NCBI RefSeq assembly: GCF_017809215.1
Contig: NZ_CP065424.1
Span: forward strand, 4,435,509 to 4,499,508
DNA: 64,000 nt
Reading direction: 5' to 3'
Origin: Heyndrickxia oleronia
Lineage (GTDB): Bacteria; Bacillota; Bacilli; Bacillales; Bacillaceae_C
Made by a program: the position numbers and the translations under genes. This document shows, piece after piece, positions 45,275-53,906 of the stretch; the first letter of the stretch is position 1; every line of letters begins with the position of its first letter. The notes beneath the pieces are model-generated. The model was not told the origin of the DNA and ran no database searches. It worked only from the letters and a program-made list of their open reading frames with translations.

Positions 45275-46897
45275 TTAGTAATCAAGCTTAAATTCCCACA
45301 AATCAGGGTATAATGACCCTCTCCATGCTCGATAAACTTGCCGATGTGAGCCTTGTTCGAAACCAGTAATCTTTAATTCAAAGACTACGTTTGCATTTGA
45401 ATCATTTGTTACCTCGACTACTCTACTTTCAGCAGAATCATTTTCGCCTAAAATATATCCAGATGTAATAAGTCGGTTCCCCGTACTATTTTGATAAACT
45501 GCATTTCCGACAATACTAGAAAAGAAGTCTTTCCCTCTGCTTTCTCCATAGGACCATACTTCTTTTACTGTTCTAGTTTTTTCATTAATCCGATATTGAA
45601 CTGCGCGACTATATTTCTGACTTTCTGTTTTGTTGCCACGAGAAATTACATTATTATTATCAAATAATAGGATATCCAGTGTATCAGAATTGTTGTCCTG
45701 ATCTGGCAAAATCATTGGTGCATGTTGGCCGGCATTATATTTAAAATCCTTTCCATTTTCAGTTAATAAAAATTTCTTATAGGAATTCGGCCAATCTTCA
45801 TGATCTGCTAGGATCCATTTTATCTTGCTTGTTGAATAATCTATTTTCATTACGGTATCCTGATGCCTACCAGATATAATAAGAGAGTCATCAGATTCAT
45901 CATAAACAATGGCATTTAAGTGGAACCAATCTACCTCACCATCTTCCCCGCTAGGTCCATCATATTCCATATAAAAATTTTCTGGTAAAATATCCTTTAA
46001 GTCAATTGTATGGACAACTTCTCCTGTCTGACGATCGATTTCCACAATAATATCTTCAATATACTTCTCATCAGAATTCACTGTAGCTAGTAGATTTCCA
46101 TTTGGCATCTCAATTAGATCATGGTGGATCACATCTGAGTTAGTATAAGTTTGGGGTTGGATGGTATAGGCATTGCTCAATTTTCCAAGCATGTCCATTT
46201 CTAAAATTTCATTATATTGCTTATCCTTTTTTGTAACGTACAAAACATTTCCGTTTTTCAATCGCTTGAATGTGGCATGTATTGGCAGTGAGCTAAACCA
46301 TCTTACGTCCCCATTATTATCTACTGCGTATCCATATCCAAAACTGGACTCAATAAAAGTTAGACCATCCTCCATTTTTTCTTTATTCGCTTTAACGACT
46401 TCATTTTGTAAAAAATCTTCTGGCAAAGACTCTGTTTCAATCCTCAATTCTTTCGTTTTTACAGTCCCATCTTCCGCTTCACTTTTAATCTTTACAGTAT
46501 TATTATAATCCGCATATAAACCAATAATCGGTATTTCATGTTCTGTTTTAAAATCAGAAATAGTTTTAGTAATAGTTGATTCGGTATCCTTGCCCTCCAC
46601 CGTTATTGTAATTTTGGTTTTTTCTTTTGTTTTAAACATAACTAAGGTTGTTAATGGTGCTACATTATAGGGGTCCTTGATAATATACGGATGTGTAAGG
46701 CTATAATTTCCTTTTTTATATGTTTTCATCATATCGCTACTTGTTTTTTCTTGGGTAGCCAAACGTTCAACATCATATGCAGAAGAGACTGTTGTCTTAG
46801 GTATTACTGAGCTGCTTTCACTTTTCATATTTTTTAAAACAATCACCATTCCTCCAATAATCAATAATAAAGGTAGTATTATAATAAATTTTTTCAA
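45275..46897 (-). CDS. Arylsulfate sulfotransferase (ASST-like)
   Basis: A protein of about 540 residues. The start is placed at TTG 46897, seven bases after GGAGGG; the frame continues upstream to a GTG at 46912 that overlaps that site. A hydrophobic segment at residues 3-22 (FIIILPLLLIIGGMVIVL) makes it a membrane-anchored extracytoplasmic protein. The rest matches PQQ-independent, beta-propeller-type arylsulfotransferases: YTNSDVIHHDLIEMPNGNLL and EVDWFHLNAIVYDESDDSLIISGRHQD hold the histidines of the active site. The family transfers sulfate from aryl sulfates such as PNP-sulfate to phenols. It is monocistronic, and DsbA/DsbL partners known from Gram-negatives are absent. Confidence 0.85.
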   Translation of the reverse strand: MKKFIIILPLLLIIGGMVIVLKNMKSESSSVIPKTTVSSAYDVERLATQEKTSSDMMKTYKKGNYSLTHPYIIKDPYNVAPLTTLVMFKTKEKTKITITVEGKDTESTITKTISDFKTEHEIPIIGLYADYNNTVKIKSEAEDGTVKTKELRIETESLPEDFLQNEVVKANKEKMEDGLTFIESSFGYGYAVDNNGDVRWFSSLPIHATFKRLKNGNVLYVTKKDKQYNEILEMDMLGKLSNAYTIQPQTYTNSDVIHHDLIEMPNGNLLATVNSDEKYIEDIIVEIDRQTGEVVHTIDLKDILPENFYMEYDGPSGEDGEVDWFHLNAIVYDESDDSLIISGRHQDTVMKIDYSTSKIKWILADHEDWPNSYKKFLLTENGKDFKYNAGQHAPMILPDQDNNSDTLDILLFDNNNVISRGNKTESQKYSRAVQYRINEKTRTVKEVWSYGESRGKDFFSSIVGNAVYQNSTGNRLITSGYILGENDSAESRVVEVTNDSNANVVFELKITGFEQGSHRQVYRAWRGSLYPDLWEFKLDY

Positions 46898-46991
46898 TTG
46901 ATGTCCCTCCACTTTACATTTCTACAATAACTTTCAATAGAACAAGTGAAATGGTATCAATAAAAAATTAATTTTAAATTAAAACTGTAGT

Positions 46992-47060
46992 TTGTCGCCT
47001 TTGTACTAGGTTCAGCGTTATTATATGTTGCTCTTCAACTCATTTTTATTGGTTAAAACA
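46992..47060 (+). repeat. Dispersed intergenic repeat, truncated copy H
   Basis: About 70 bases containing GTCGCCTTTGTACTAGG, GGTTCAGCGTTATTATATG and CTTCAACTCATTTTTATTGG, matching blocks of copy D with the outer parts missing. Confidence 0.5.
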
Positions 47061-47080
47061 CTCCATAAATATAAAACGCA

Positions 47081-47109
47081 AAAAGGAGTAATCCTTATTG
47101 GACTACTCC
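47081..47109 (-). terminator. Rho-independent terminator of the SDR pair
   Basis: GGAGTAATCC (47085-47094) pairs with GGACTACTCC (47100-47109) with one mismatch, followed on the minus strand by TTTT. Confidence 0.75.
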
Positions 47110-47134
47110 CATTTTATTTAGTTAAACCAATTTA

Positions 47135-47878
47135 TTAATGTGCAGTATATCCACCATCCACAAGTAATGTTGTTCCATTAACAAAGCTTGCATCATCACT
47201 TGCTAAGAATAAAACCGCCTTTGCAATTTCTTCAGGTTTACCAAGTCTACCTTGTGGATGTAGAGATGCTAGATAATCCTTTGTTTTAGGGTCAACCTTA
47301 TTTAATAATGGTGTATCAATATAGCCAGGACAAACTGCATTTACACGAATTCCATCCTTTGCATATGCTGTACATAAATTTTGTGTTAATAGTTTTACCC
47401 CGCCTTTTGCAGAAGAGTAAGCAGTCGGATTTGGTAACGCAACAAAGCTATGGATTGACCCAGCATTAACAATGACCCCACCAGTGCCTTGTTTTTGAAA
47501 TTGTTCGATTGCATATTTATCAGAAAGGAAGACACCTGATAGGTTAATATCAATAGTTCGTTTCCATTTTTCATATGTTAGCTCATGTGCAGGTGCATCA
47601 TCTGCAACTCCCGCATTCGCATACATAATATCTAGCTTGCCATATTTATTCACTGTTTCAGAAATCATATGTTTAATTTCTTCTTCTTTAGTTACATCTG
47701 TCTTAACAAATAATGTATCGAAGCCATTGGCATTTAACTTATCAGATAATGCTTGTCCTCGATCAGAAAAATCCGCAATGACAACTTGTGCACCTTCCTC
47801 AGCAAAAAGGCGAACCGTTGCTTCACCAATTCCACTTGCTCCACCAGTTACAATAGCTACTTTATTCTCTAATTTCAT
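47135..47878 (-). CDS. Short-chain dehydrogenase/reductase
   Basis: A 247-residue SDR of the classical type. It has the NAD(P)-binding TGGASGIG near residue 12, NAG motif (YANAGVAD) near 88, catalytic Ser in AGSIHS near 138 and the YSSAKGG Tyr-x-x-x-Lys at about 152-156. The C-terminus has PGYIDTPLL and VDGG. An Asp after the second strand (IADFSD) favours NAD over NADP. It is the second of two tandem SDR genes, separated by 73 bases, and probably co-transcribed. The substrate is not known. GGAGCGAATAAG precedes the ATG. Confidence 0.9.
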   Translation of the reverse strand: MKLENKVAIVTGGASGIGEATVRLFAEEGAQVVIADFSDRGQALSDKLNANGFDTLFVKTDVTKEEEIKHMISETVNKYGKLDIMYANAGVADDAPAHELTYEKWKRTIDINLSGVFLSDKYAIEQFQKQGTGGVIVNAGSIHSFVALPNPTAYSSAKGGVKLLTQNLCTAYAKDGIRVNAVCPGYIDTPLLNKVDPKTKDYLASLHPQGRLGKPEEIAKAVLFLASDDASFVNGTTLLVDGGYTAH

Positions 47879-47951
47879 CTTATTCGCTCCATTTCAATAA
47901 AATCTTGAACTATACTTCGCTTCTTCTCCTCTTTTAAAGGATACCTATTTA

Positions 47952-48707
47952 TTATTTTGCAGTTGCCCCACCATCTATAACGAATTCAGCACCTGTTGAA
48001 AAAGCAGATTCGTCAGAAGCAAGGAATAACACAGTATTGGCTACATCTTTAACAGATCCTAGATGTCCGAGAGGGAATAAGTTTTTGCCTAATTCATCTT
48101 TTGAACTTCCTGTAACCTCAGAAGCATAATCTGCCATTCCTGTATCAATGTATCCAGGATGGATCGAGTTAACTCTTACACCAACATGAGCATATTCCAT
48201 CGCAGCATCCTTAGTCATAATACGAACAGCACCTTTACTTGCACCGTATAGAACATGTCCAGGAGAGCCCATTAAACCAGCTATTGATGAGGCATTAATG
48301 ACTGAACCTTTCTTTTGTTCAGCCATTAATGGCATAATATGTTTCATTCCTAAAAATACACCTGTTACATTGATTGACATTAAGCGATTCCATTCGTCTA
48401 ATTCAATTTCTGCTAATGGCTTAATCTTATAAATACCTGCATTATTAAAAAGAATATCTACTTTCCCAAACTGATCAATTGTTTCTTTTGCTACCTTTTT
48501 CCAATCATCTTCGTTACTCACATCATGATGAATAAATAACGCTTCGTTACCGTTAGCCTGTAAATCCTTTACAGTCTGATTTCCAGAATCTTGATTAATA
48601 TCGGTAACGACAACTTTTGCCCCTTCCTTTGCAAATAAAAGAGCTGTTTCCCTGCCAATACCTGTGCCACCACCGGTAATAATAGCTACTTTATTTTCAA
48701 GTCTCAT
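47952..48707 (-). CDS. Short-chain dehydrogenase/reductase (glucose 1-dehydrogenase-like)
   Basis: A 251-residue classical SDR with TGGGTGIG, NNAG (FNNAGIYK), the catalytic Ser (NASSIAG) and Tyr-Lys pair (YGASKGA), and VIDGG at the end. Start: ATG 48707 is preferred; a GTG at 48716 is too close to the AGAAGAG purine-rich stretch. It resembles SDRs annotated as glucose or dihydroxycyclohexadiene dehydrogenases. The second strand ends in VTDIN, pointing to NAD. It is the first gene of the tandem pair and divergent from the GAF/LuxR regulator gene at 48928. Confidence 0.9.
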   Translation of the reverse strand: MRLENKVAIITGGGTGIGRETALLFAKEGAKVVVTDINQDSGNQTVKDLQANGNEALFIHHDVSNEDDWKKVAKETIDQFGKVDILFNNAGIYKIKPLAEIELDEWNRLMSINVTGVFLGMKHIMPLMAEQKKGSVINASSIAGLMGSPGHVLYGASKGAVRIMTKDAAMEYAHVGVRVNSIHPGYIDTGMADYASEVTGSSKDELGKNLFPLGHLGSVKDVANTVLFLASDESAFSTGAEFVIDGGATAK

Positions 48708-48927
48708 GAATTTCACTCTTCTTTCGTCTAATATTATTTCCTAAGTAGGAAAAAACAGAAGTAAATAATTTTACTAATAAATATAGAACATATAGATTCA
48801 ATCACTGGCTATACTTCTATCCTACTCCTTTCATTTTTAAATACTATCCTATATAATGCTGTATAATTGTAAAATGAATATCCACCATTTATAGGGGTAC
48901 TTTTTGTTTTAAGGAGATTGAATTCTT

Positions 48928-50064
48928 ATGACACAAGCGTTAGGTCATTACGAAGAAATTACGTTTGAACAATTTATCATATTTATTAAATCCCATCATC
49001 AACAACTCGAGGAAAATATCAATTCTTACTTGAACTTAGAAACAGCCATCTCAGAATCTGATAGAAAAGTCATCAAAAATCTACTCGATACATTTTTGCA
49101 ATTTTTAACATCACCAAACCTACAGAATGGCAATGACGTATATAAGAGTTATTTAGACAATTGGCTCCAATCCCAATTATCAACCTTGACAATGAAACGC
49201 TTTAACTTGTTTCGTTTACTCTTTGAAAAATCATTTATTACACTTATGCTTCAAATAAAACATAACCGAACAAGTTCCTTTTTAATGTTTTTATTATCTA
49301 TCTTTACCTATCTTGATTTCAGCTATGAAAAATGGATTGAGGTGCCCAAAAAGAATGGGAAACAACATAATAAAAATAAGGAATTGACGAAGTTCGAGTT
49401 AATTGATCAACTAAATAAACTACTTATTTTATCTTCAGGTGTTCATGATTTAGCATTTATCTTAAAAAAATGTGAAGAGTATTTTCACTATAAACGATGC
49501 GTATTCTATGCTTATATTCCGTGGTCTAATCAATTCTATGGGGTAATAGGTTCTGAACTTCCGAAGGTACAAAGTATGAAGGGCCATCTCAATCCTAAGC
49601 AAGCAATGCTATTTAATACGAAACAGCCCATTTTTTTAAAGAATCCTGAAAATTTCATTAAAGAAGAGCATATCCATTTATTTAATCTATCTTCTGTTAT
49701 ATTTATCCCAATTGCACATGATAATCAATTATATGGATGGTTAACATTTGATCAATTAGGCGAGGAATTTGATTGTTCTAAAGAGGAACTGGATATTTTA
49801 GAAGAAGTAGGCATACGCCTTGGTCTATTTTTTGCAAGGAAGAGTGAACAGATAGAAAAAACAACAGGTCTTCATCTAACAGAACGAGAGACGATGATTC
49901 TTGATTTACTAGCTGAAGGGTATGATAATAAAAAAATGGCGGAGTTACTATATTTAAGTGAACATACAGTAAGGGATTATGTGAGTAGTTTAATGACAAA
50001 GCTTAAAGCCAAAAATCGTACACAGGTTGTGGCATCAGCCTTCCGATTGGGATTATTAAAGTAA
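48928..50064 (+). CDS. GAF-domain LuxR-type transcriptional regulator
   Basis: A 378-residue regulator. About the first 150 residues are helical without a known domain, residues about 160-300 look like a GAF-type sensory domain (RCVFYAYIPWSNQFYGVIG...VIFIPIAHDNQLYGWLTF), and the last 65 are a LuxR/NarL HTH (LTERETMILDLLAEGYDNKKMAELLYLSEHTVRDYVSSLMTKL). The absence of a receiver aspartate means it is not a standard response regulator. It is divergent from the SDR pair, whose expression it may control; that is inference. AAGGAGATTGAATTCTT precedes the ATG. Confidence 0.88.
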   Translation: MTQALGHYEEITFEQFIIFIKSHHQQLEENINSYLNLETAISESDRKVIKNLLDTFLQFLTSPNLQNGNDVYKSYLDNWLQSQLSTLTMKRFNLFRLLFEKSFITLMLQIKHNRTSSFLMFLLSIFTYLDFSYEKWIEVPKKNGKQHNKNKELTKFELIDQLNKLLILSSGVHDLAFILKKCEEYFHYKRCVFYAYIPWSNQFYGVIGSELPKVQSMKGHLNPKQAMLFNTKQPIFLKNPENFIKEEHIHLFNLSSVIFIPIAHDNQLYGWLTFDQLGEEFDCSKEELDILEEVGIRLGLFFARKSEQIEKTTGLHLTERETMILDLLAEGYDNKKMAELLYLSEHTVRDYVSSLMTKLKAKNRTQVVASAFRLGLLK

Positions 50065-50076
50065 TGTTTCGAAAAT

Positions 50077-50208
50077 AAAGGCTCTTTTCTTAAACATTGT
50101 TGCTAATTAACTAAAGTTTTAACGAATAACTATTTAAAGACTGCTAACACTCACTAAGAAAAGTGTTGCAAACTCTATAAGAACCGCTTTTGTAAAAGCC
50201 GGCAGGTG
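50077..50208 (-). repeat. Dispersed intergenic repeat, copy E
   Basis: About 132 bases. Read on the minus strand it runs CTGCCGGCTTTTAC, then GCGGTTCTTATAGAG, then ACTTTAGTTAATTAGCAACA, then ATGTTTAAGAAAAGAGCC. The blocks match copies B, C and D. It lies between the LuxR gene and rlmN. Confidence 0.75.
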
Positions 50209-50248
50209 AGCTTTAACAAAACAACCTACTACACAAAAACAGCCAAAA

Positions 50249-50332
50249 TAAAAAAGAGGATGATATGATGTCTGCATCCCCAAAGTTAGATTCCACTTGG
50301 AGTGCAAGACATACATGGTCACCCTCTTTTTT
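50249..50332. terminator. Long imperfect hairpin, terminator of rlmN
   Basis: The left arm (AAAAAGAGGATGA, ATGTCTGCA) and right arm (complement GAGGGTGACC, TGTCTTGCAC) form a roughly 35-40 base imperfect inverted repeat with A/T runs at both ends, directly after the rlmN stop. On the minus strand the structure ends in TTTTTT. Confidence 0.65.
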
Positions 50333-50342
50333 CGTATACAAT

Positions 50343-51404
50343 TTAATTGGCCTTCTTTAATTGCTTACTCCTTAATTGTCCACAAGCAGCGTCAATATCC
50401 GTTCCATGCTCTTGACGAACAACACAATTAATTCCATTCTTTTTCAATGTATCATAAAATGTCATAATTGATTCTTGTGTACTTCTTTTATATTGAATAT
50501 GTTCACTAACCGGGTTATATGGAATGAGATTCACATATGCAAGATGGCGTTTATTTTGAAGAAGCTTAGCAAGCTGTAATGCTTCCTCTTTATGGTCATT
50601 CACATCATTTAATAGAATATATTCAAATGTAATTCTACGATTTGTTTTTTCTAAATAATAATCAATAGCAGGCATTAATTTCTCTAACGGATAAGCACGA
50701 TTGATTTTCATAATTTGTGTACGTAGCTCATTATTAGGTGCATGTAAAGAAATAGCAAGATTAACTTGTAAATCTAAGTCTGCAAATTCGTAAATTTTAG
50801 GAGCAAGTCCACTAGTTGAAACAGTAATATGTCTTGCACCAATTGCTAGACCTTTAGGTGAATTAATATTTTTTAAGAATGTAACTAAGTTCGTAAAGTT
50901 ATCAAATGGCTCTCCGATTCCCATCACTACTACGTGACTTACTCTTTCATCTTTACCAATTTCATCTAAATGCAATTGAACATTCATGATTTGTTCAACG
51001 ATTTCACCACTCGTTAAATCGCGATTTTTTCGTAAAATTCCACTTGCACAGAAAGAACAGCCGATATTACAACCTACCTGGGTTGTTACACAAACCGATA
51101 AACCATATTTTTGTCTCATTAGCACGGTTTCAATTAAATTTCCATCTGGTAGTTTAAATAGAAATTTAACGGTACCATCCTTTGATTCCTGTTTAATTTC
51201 AAGTTGTAGTGTATGCATGTTAAAATGTTCTTCTAATAATTGGATACAATCTTTATTTATATTACTCATTTCAGAAAAACTTTTTACACGTTTTTTATAT
51301 AGCCATTCCCACACCTGCTGTGCACGAAATTTCTTTTGTCCATGTTCCAAAAACCAGTCTGTTAATTGATCTATTGTTAATCCATAGATGGATTCTTTAG
51401 TCAT
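50343..51404 (-). CDS. rlmN: RlmN-family radical-SAM rRNA methyltransferase
   Basis: A 353-residue enzyme of the RlmN/Cfr family. The radical-SAM cluster motif is C112-x3-C116-x2-C119 in GCNIGCSFCASG. The C-terminal segment CGQLRSK near residue 340 contains the cysteine that becomes methylated. The length and the sequence around GEPFDNF, HITVSTSG and INRAYPLEKLMPAI match RlmN, which methylates C2 of A2503 of 23S rRNA. It is not next to rsmB/prpC, where the standard Bacillus rlmN (yloN) sits, so it could be an additional paralogue. AAAAGAGGGTAACGA precedes the ATG. Confidence 0.85.
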   Translation of the reverse strand: MTKESIYGLTIDQLTDWFLEHGQKKFRAQQVWEWLYKKRVKSFSEMSNINKDCIQLLEEHFNMHTLQLEIKQESKDGTVKFLFKLPDGNLIETVLMRQKYGLSVCVTTQVGCNIGCSFCASGILRKNRDLTSGEIVEQIMNVQLHLDEIGKDERVSHVVVMGIGEPFDNFTNLVTFLKNINSPKGLAIGARHITVSTSGLAPKIYEFADLDLQVNLAISLHAPNNELRTQIMKINRAYPLEKLMPAIDYYLEKTNRRITFEYILLNDVNDHKEEALQLAKLLQNKRHLAYVNLIPYNPVSEHIQYKRSTQESIMTFYDTLKKNGINCVVRQEHGTDIDAACGQLRSKQLKKAN

Positions 51405-51539
51405 TCGTTACCCTCTTTTCAAAGATACTTTTTCACATAACTTCTATTTTACATGAATCTGTGATGATTTTCTATCACTATCTCTTAATACATAATTGTT
51501 CCAGAAAGTCGGCTCTTCCTTCTCCTTAACGCATCATTT

Positions 51540-53597
51540 TTATATATTTTCATGAAAAATAAAATAGTCACTATAATTCGATTCTTTTGCACGGTATAAT
51601 GCTTCATCTGCGAACTTAATTAAATTCTTTTTTTTCATCGTATGATCTGGATACAGAGCAATGCCAATTCCTGCACCTAAAAGAATTTGATGATGTTTAA
51701 AAATTAATGGTTTTTCAAATGAATCTATAATTCGTTTAGCAATATCCTCTACAATATCAACAGAATCTATCTCTGGGAGAATTACTCCTATTTCATCCCC
51801 TCCAAATCTCGCAACCGTATCCGTTTCGCGGACACATGCTTTGAGTCTCCTTGCCATTTCTATTAGTACTGCATCTCCAGCATCATGACCAAATGTATCG
51901 TTAACAAGTTTGAATTTCCGTCCATCAATCATCATAAGAGCCACTTTCTTATTTGAACGATTTGCATTACGAATTGCCATCTCTAGTCGATCATCAAAGG
52001 TACGTCGGTTCGGCAAATCAGTTAAATAATCGTAAAAGGCCATTTTTGCTAATTCATCACGATGCTTCTTTTTTTCAGTAACATCTCGAGCAACAGTTAC
52101 TAACTGTATAACTTCTCCTTGTTCGATTATTGGGGTAGTCGTAATTTCCAACCATATATAATGCCCCTTCTTATGTCGTAATCGAATCTCTATAGATGTT
52201 GGTTTGGCGCCTTTTAGAAAGCCTTCAAATCTTTTCTTTATGATTGGAATATCATCAGGGTGAATATATTTCGTAAATAATTGACCAACGTACTCCAAAC
52301 TGGAATAACCAAGAATTTTCTCATTCGATGGAGATACGTACTCTATCACTCCTTGTGGATTAATCATCTTAATGACATCAAATGCATTTTCAGTAATTAA
52401 TCGAAATTTCTCCTCACTTGTTTGAAGTTCCTTTTGTGCTTTTTTAATTTCCGTAATATCTTTAGCAATTCCATGTACTCCTACTACGTGATTATCTACA
52501 ATTATTGGAATATTGGTTATTAATACTTCTTTTGAGTGTCCATGCTTTGGTTTTAATCTAATTTCATAGCTAACTGACTTTTTCTGTTCAATCGTTTGTT
52601 TAAAATGGAATAATGTTCTTTCCAGATCGTTCGAATCAACTAAAGGGATAAATGACGTTCCAATTAACTCATCAAATGAATAACCAGTTACCTTTTCAAC
52701 TCCCAGGTTCCCACTTGTAAAATTCCCGTTAAGATCAAAAGAGAAAATAGCCTCAGGATGATTCTCAAATAAGGATTTGTACCTTTGCTTACTTTCTTTT
52801 AACCGTGTTTCTAATCGACTTTTCTCCGTAATATCTTGTGCAATTCCATAGACACCAACTACGATTCCATCAACAATAATTGGTACGTTTTTAACATTTA
52901 AATGAACCTTTTCCCCACTCTTTGTATAGATCCAAGTTTCATACTCTTCATTTCTACCACTCACAGCCTTTCTAAAATGGAGAGTGGTTTCTTCTAAATA
53001 TTCTTCAACAATAAAGTTGGTAATTGATTTCCCAACAAGTTCATTTGTACGGAACCCTGTAATTTCCGTAATTACTTTATTAATACTAATAAAATTTCCT
53101 TGTAAATCCGACTCGTAAATTGCATCACTATTATGCTCGACCAAGGAAGATAATCGTTTTTGACTCTTCTCTAGCTTTCTTTTTGTTTCTATGTTTTCTT
53201 GCTCTTTTCTTCTTTTTCTTTCAGTAATATCTCTGACAATTCCTATAATATATCTTACTTGTCCATTTTGGATTAATGGATTAAAAGATGTTTCTCCTAT
53301 CATTTCTCCCTCAGATGTTACAATCTTCTGGATTAATTCTATTGATTTTCTTGTTAAAATCACCTTATTGTAATAAGAAATCATCCTAGAAGCGTGCTCT
53401 TTCGGAACAATCTCTTCCACCCTTTTACCTACAATATTTTTTCCCGATTGAAGAACCTTAGATGTTGAATGGTTAGCATATACATAGCGAAAAGAAGTTC
53501 CATCTGACTCTATAATAAAAATTAAATCGGTGATCGAATCAAATATAGTAAAGAAAGTTTGTACATTAGATCCTACATCTTCTAAGAAACGTTCCAT
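51540..53597 (-). CDS. Multi-PAS diguanylate cyclase
   Basis: A 685-residue soluble sensor with four PAS/PAC modules in tandem (about 10-125, 145-270, 275-395, 400-520), then a GGDEF domain (about 525-685). The active-site loop is RFGGDEIGVIL (GGDEI, 599-603), and an inhibitory I-site RETD lies five residues upstream (588-591). The metal-binding motif reads DGRKFKLVNDTFGH, with the first Asp present. So it should make c-di-GMP, with PAS domains sensing an unknown signal. No EAL domain is present. AAAGAGAGGAACGGCTT precedes the ATG. It is monocistronic. Confidence 0.9.
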   Translation of the reverse strand: MERFLEDVGSNVQTFFTIFDSITDLIFIIESDGTSFRYVYANHSTSKVLQSGKNIVGKRVEEIVPKEHASRMISYYNKVILTRKSIELIQKIVTSEGEMIGETSFNPLIQNGQVRYIIGIVRDITERKRRKEQENIETKRKLEKSQKRLSSLVEHNSDAIYESDLQGNFISINKVITEITGFRTNELVGKSITNFIVEEYLEETTLHFRKAVSGRNEEYETWIYTKSGEKVHLNVKNVPIIVDGIVVGVYGIAQDITEKSRLETRLKESKQRYKSLFENHPEAIFSFDLNGNFTSGNLGVEKVTGYSFDELIGTSFIPLVDSNDLERTLFHFKQTIEQKKSVSYEIRLKPKHGHSKEVLITNIPIIVDNHVVGVHGIAKDITEIKKAQKELQTSEEKFRLITENAFDVIKMINPQGVIEYVSPSNEKILGYSSLEYVGQLFTKYIHPDDIPIIKKRFEGFLKGAKPTSIEIRLRHKKGHYIWLEITTTPIIEQGEVIQLVTVARDVTEKKKHRDELAKMAFYDYLTDLPNRRTFDDRLEMAIRNANRSNKKVALMMIDGRKFKLVNDTFGHDAGDAVLIEMARRLKACVRETDTVARFGGDEIGVILPEIDSVDIVEDIAKRIIDSFEKPLIFKHHQILLGAGIGIALYPDHTMKKKNLIKFADEALYRAKESNYSDYFIFHENI

Positions 53598-53857
53598 AAG
53601 CCGTTCCTCTCTTTCCTCATATCACAACAATTATGAACTTTTCATATGTTTTTACCTATAATATAAGTTTTCATAGATCATACGCAACTTCGATATCATT
53701 AGTAATATTAACCAAATAGCGCAGTTTGTCATACATTTTCCCCATTATTACAGATAATTATAAAGGGGTTTTTAGGAACTAGAGATTTTTATCCCTTCCT
53801 TGTTATCTTTAATAAATTACATGTATGAATAGGGTCTATTATTATGGGGACAATAGG

Positions 53858-53906
53858 TGTTGGAGTGATGATATGTTTTTCATAACAAATGTACTCGGCA
53901 TACTCC
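53858..53906 (+). other. Displaced 5' end of the nucleoside transporter gene
   Basis: ATG 53873 has GGAGTG upstream and encodes MFFITNVLGIL in a frame one base off the main coding frame. This is the expected start of a CNT-type first membrane helix, which continues VVGFLIYLCSP in the main frame. An extra C at about 53905-53906 explains the break. Confidence 0.6.

Noticed and set aside
50134..50322. 62-codon minus-strand frame after rlmN
   Set aside because: It runs through repeat copy E and the long hairpin and has no ribosome binding site.
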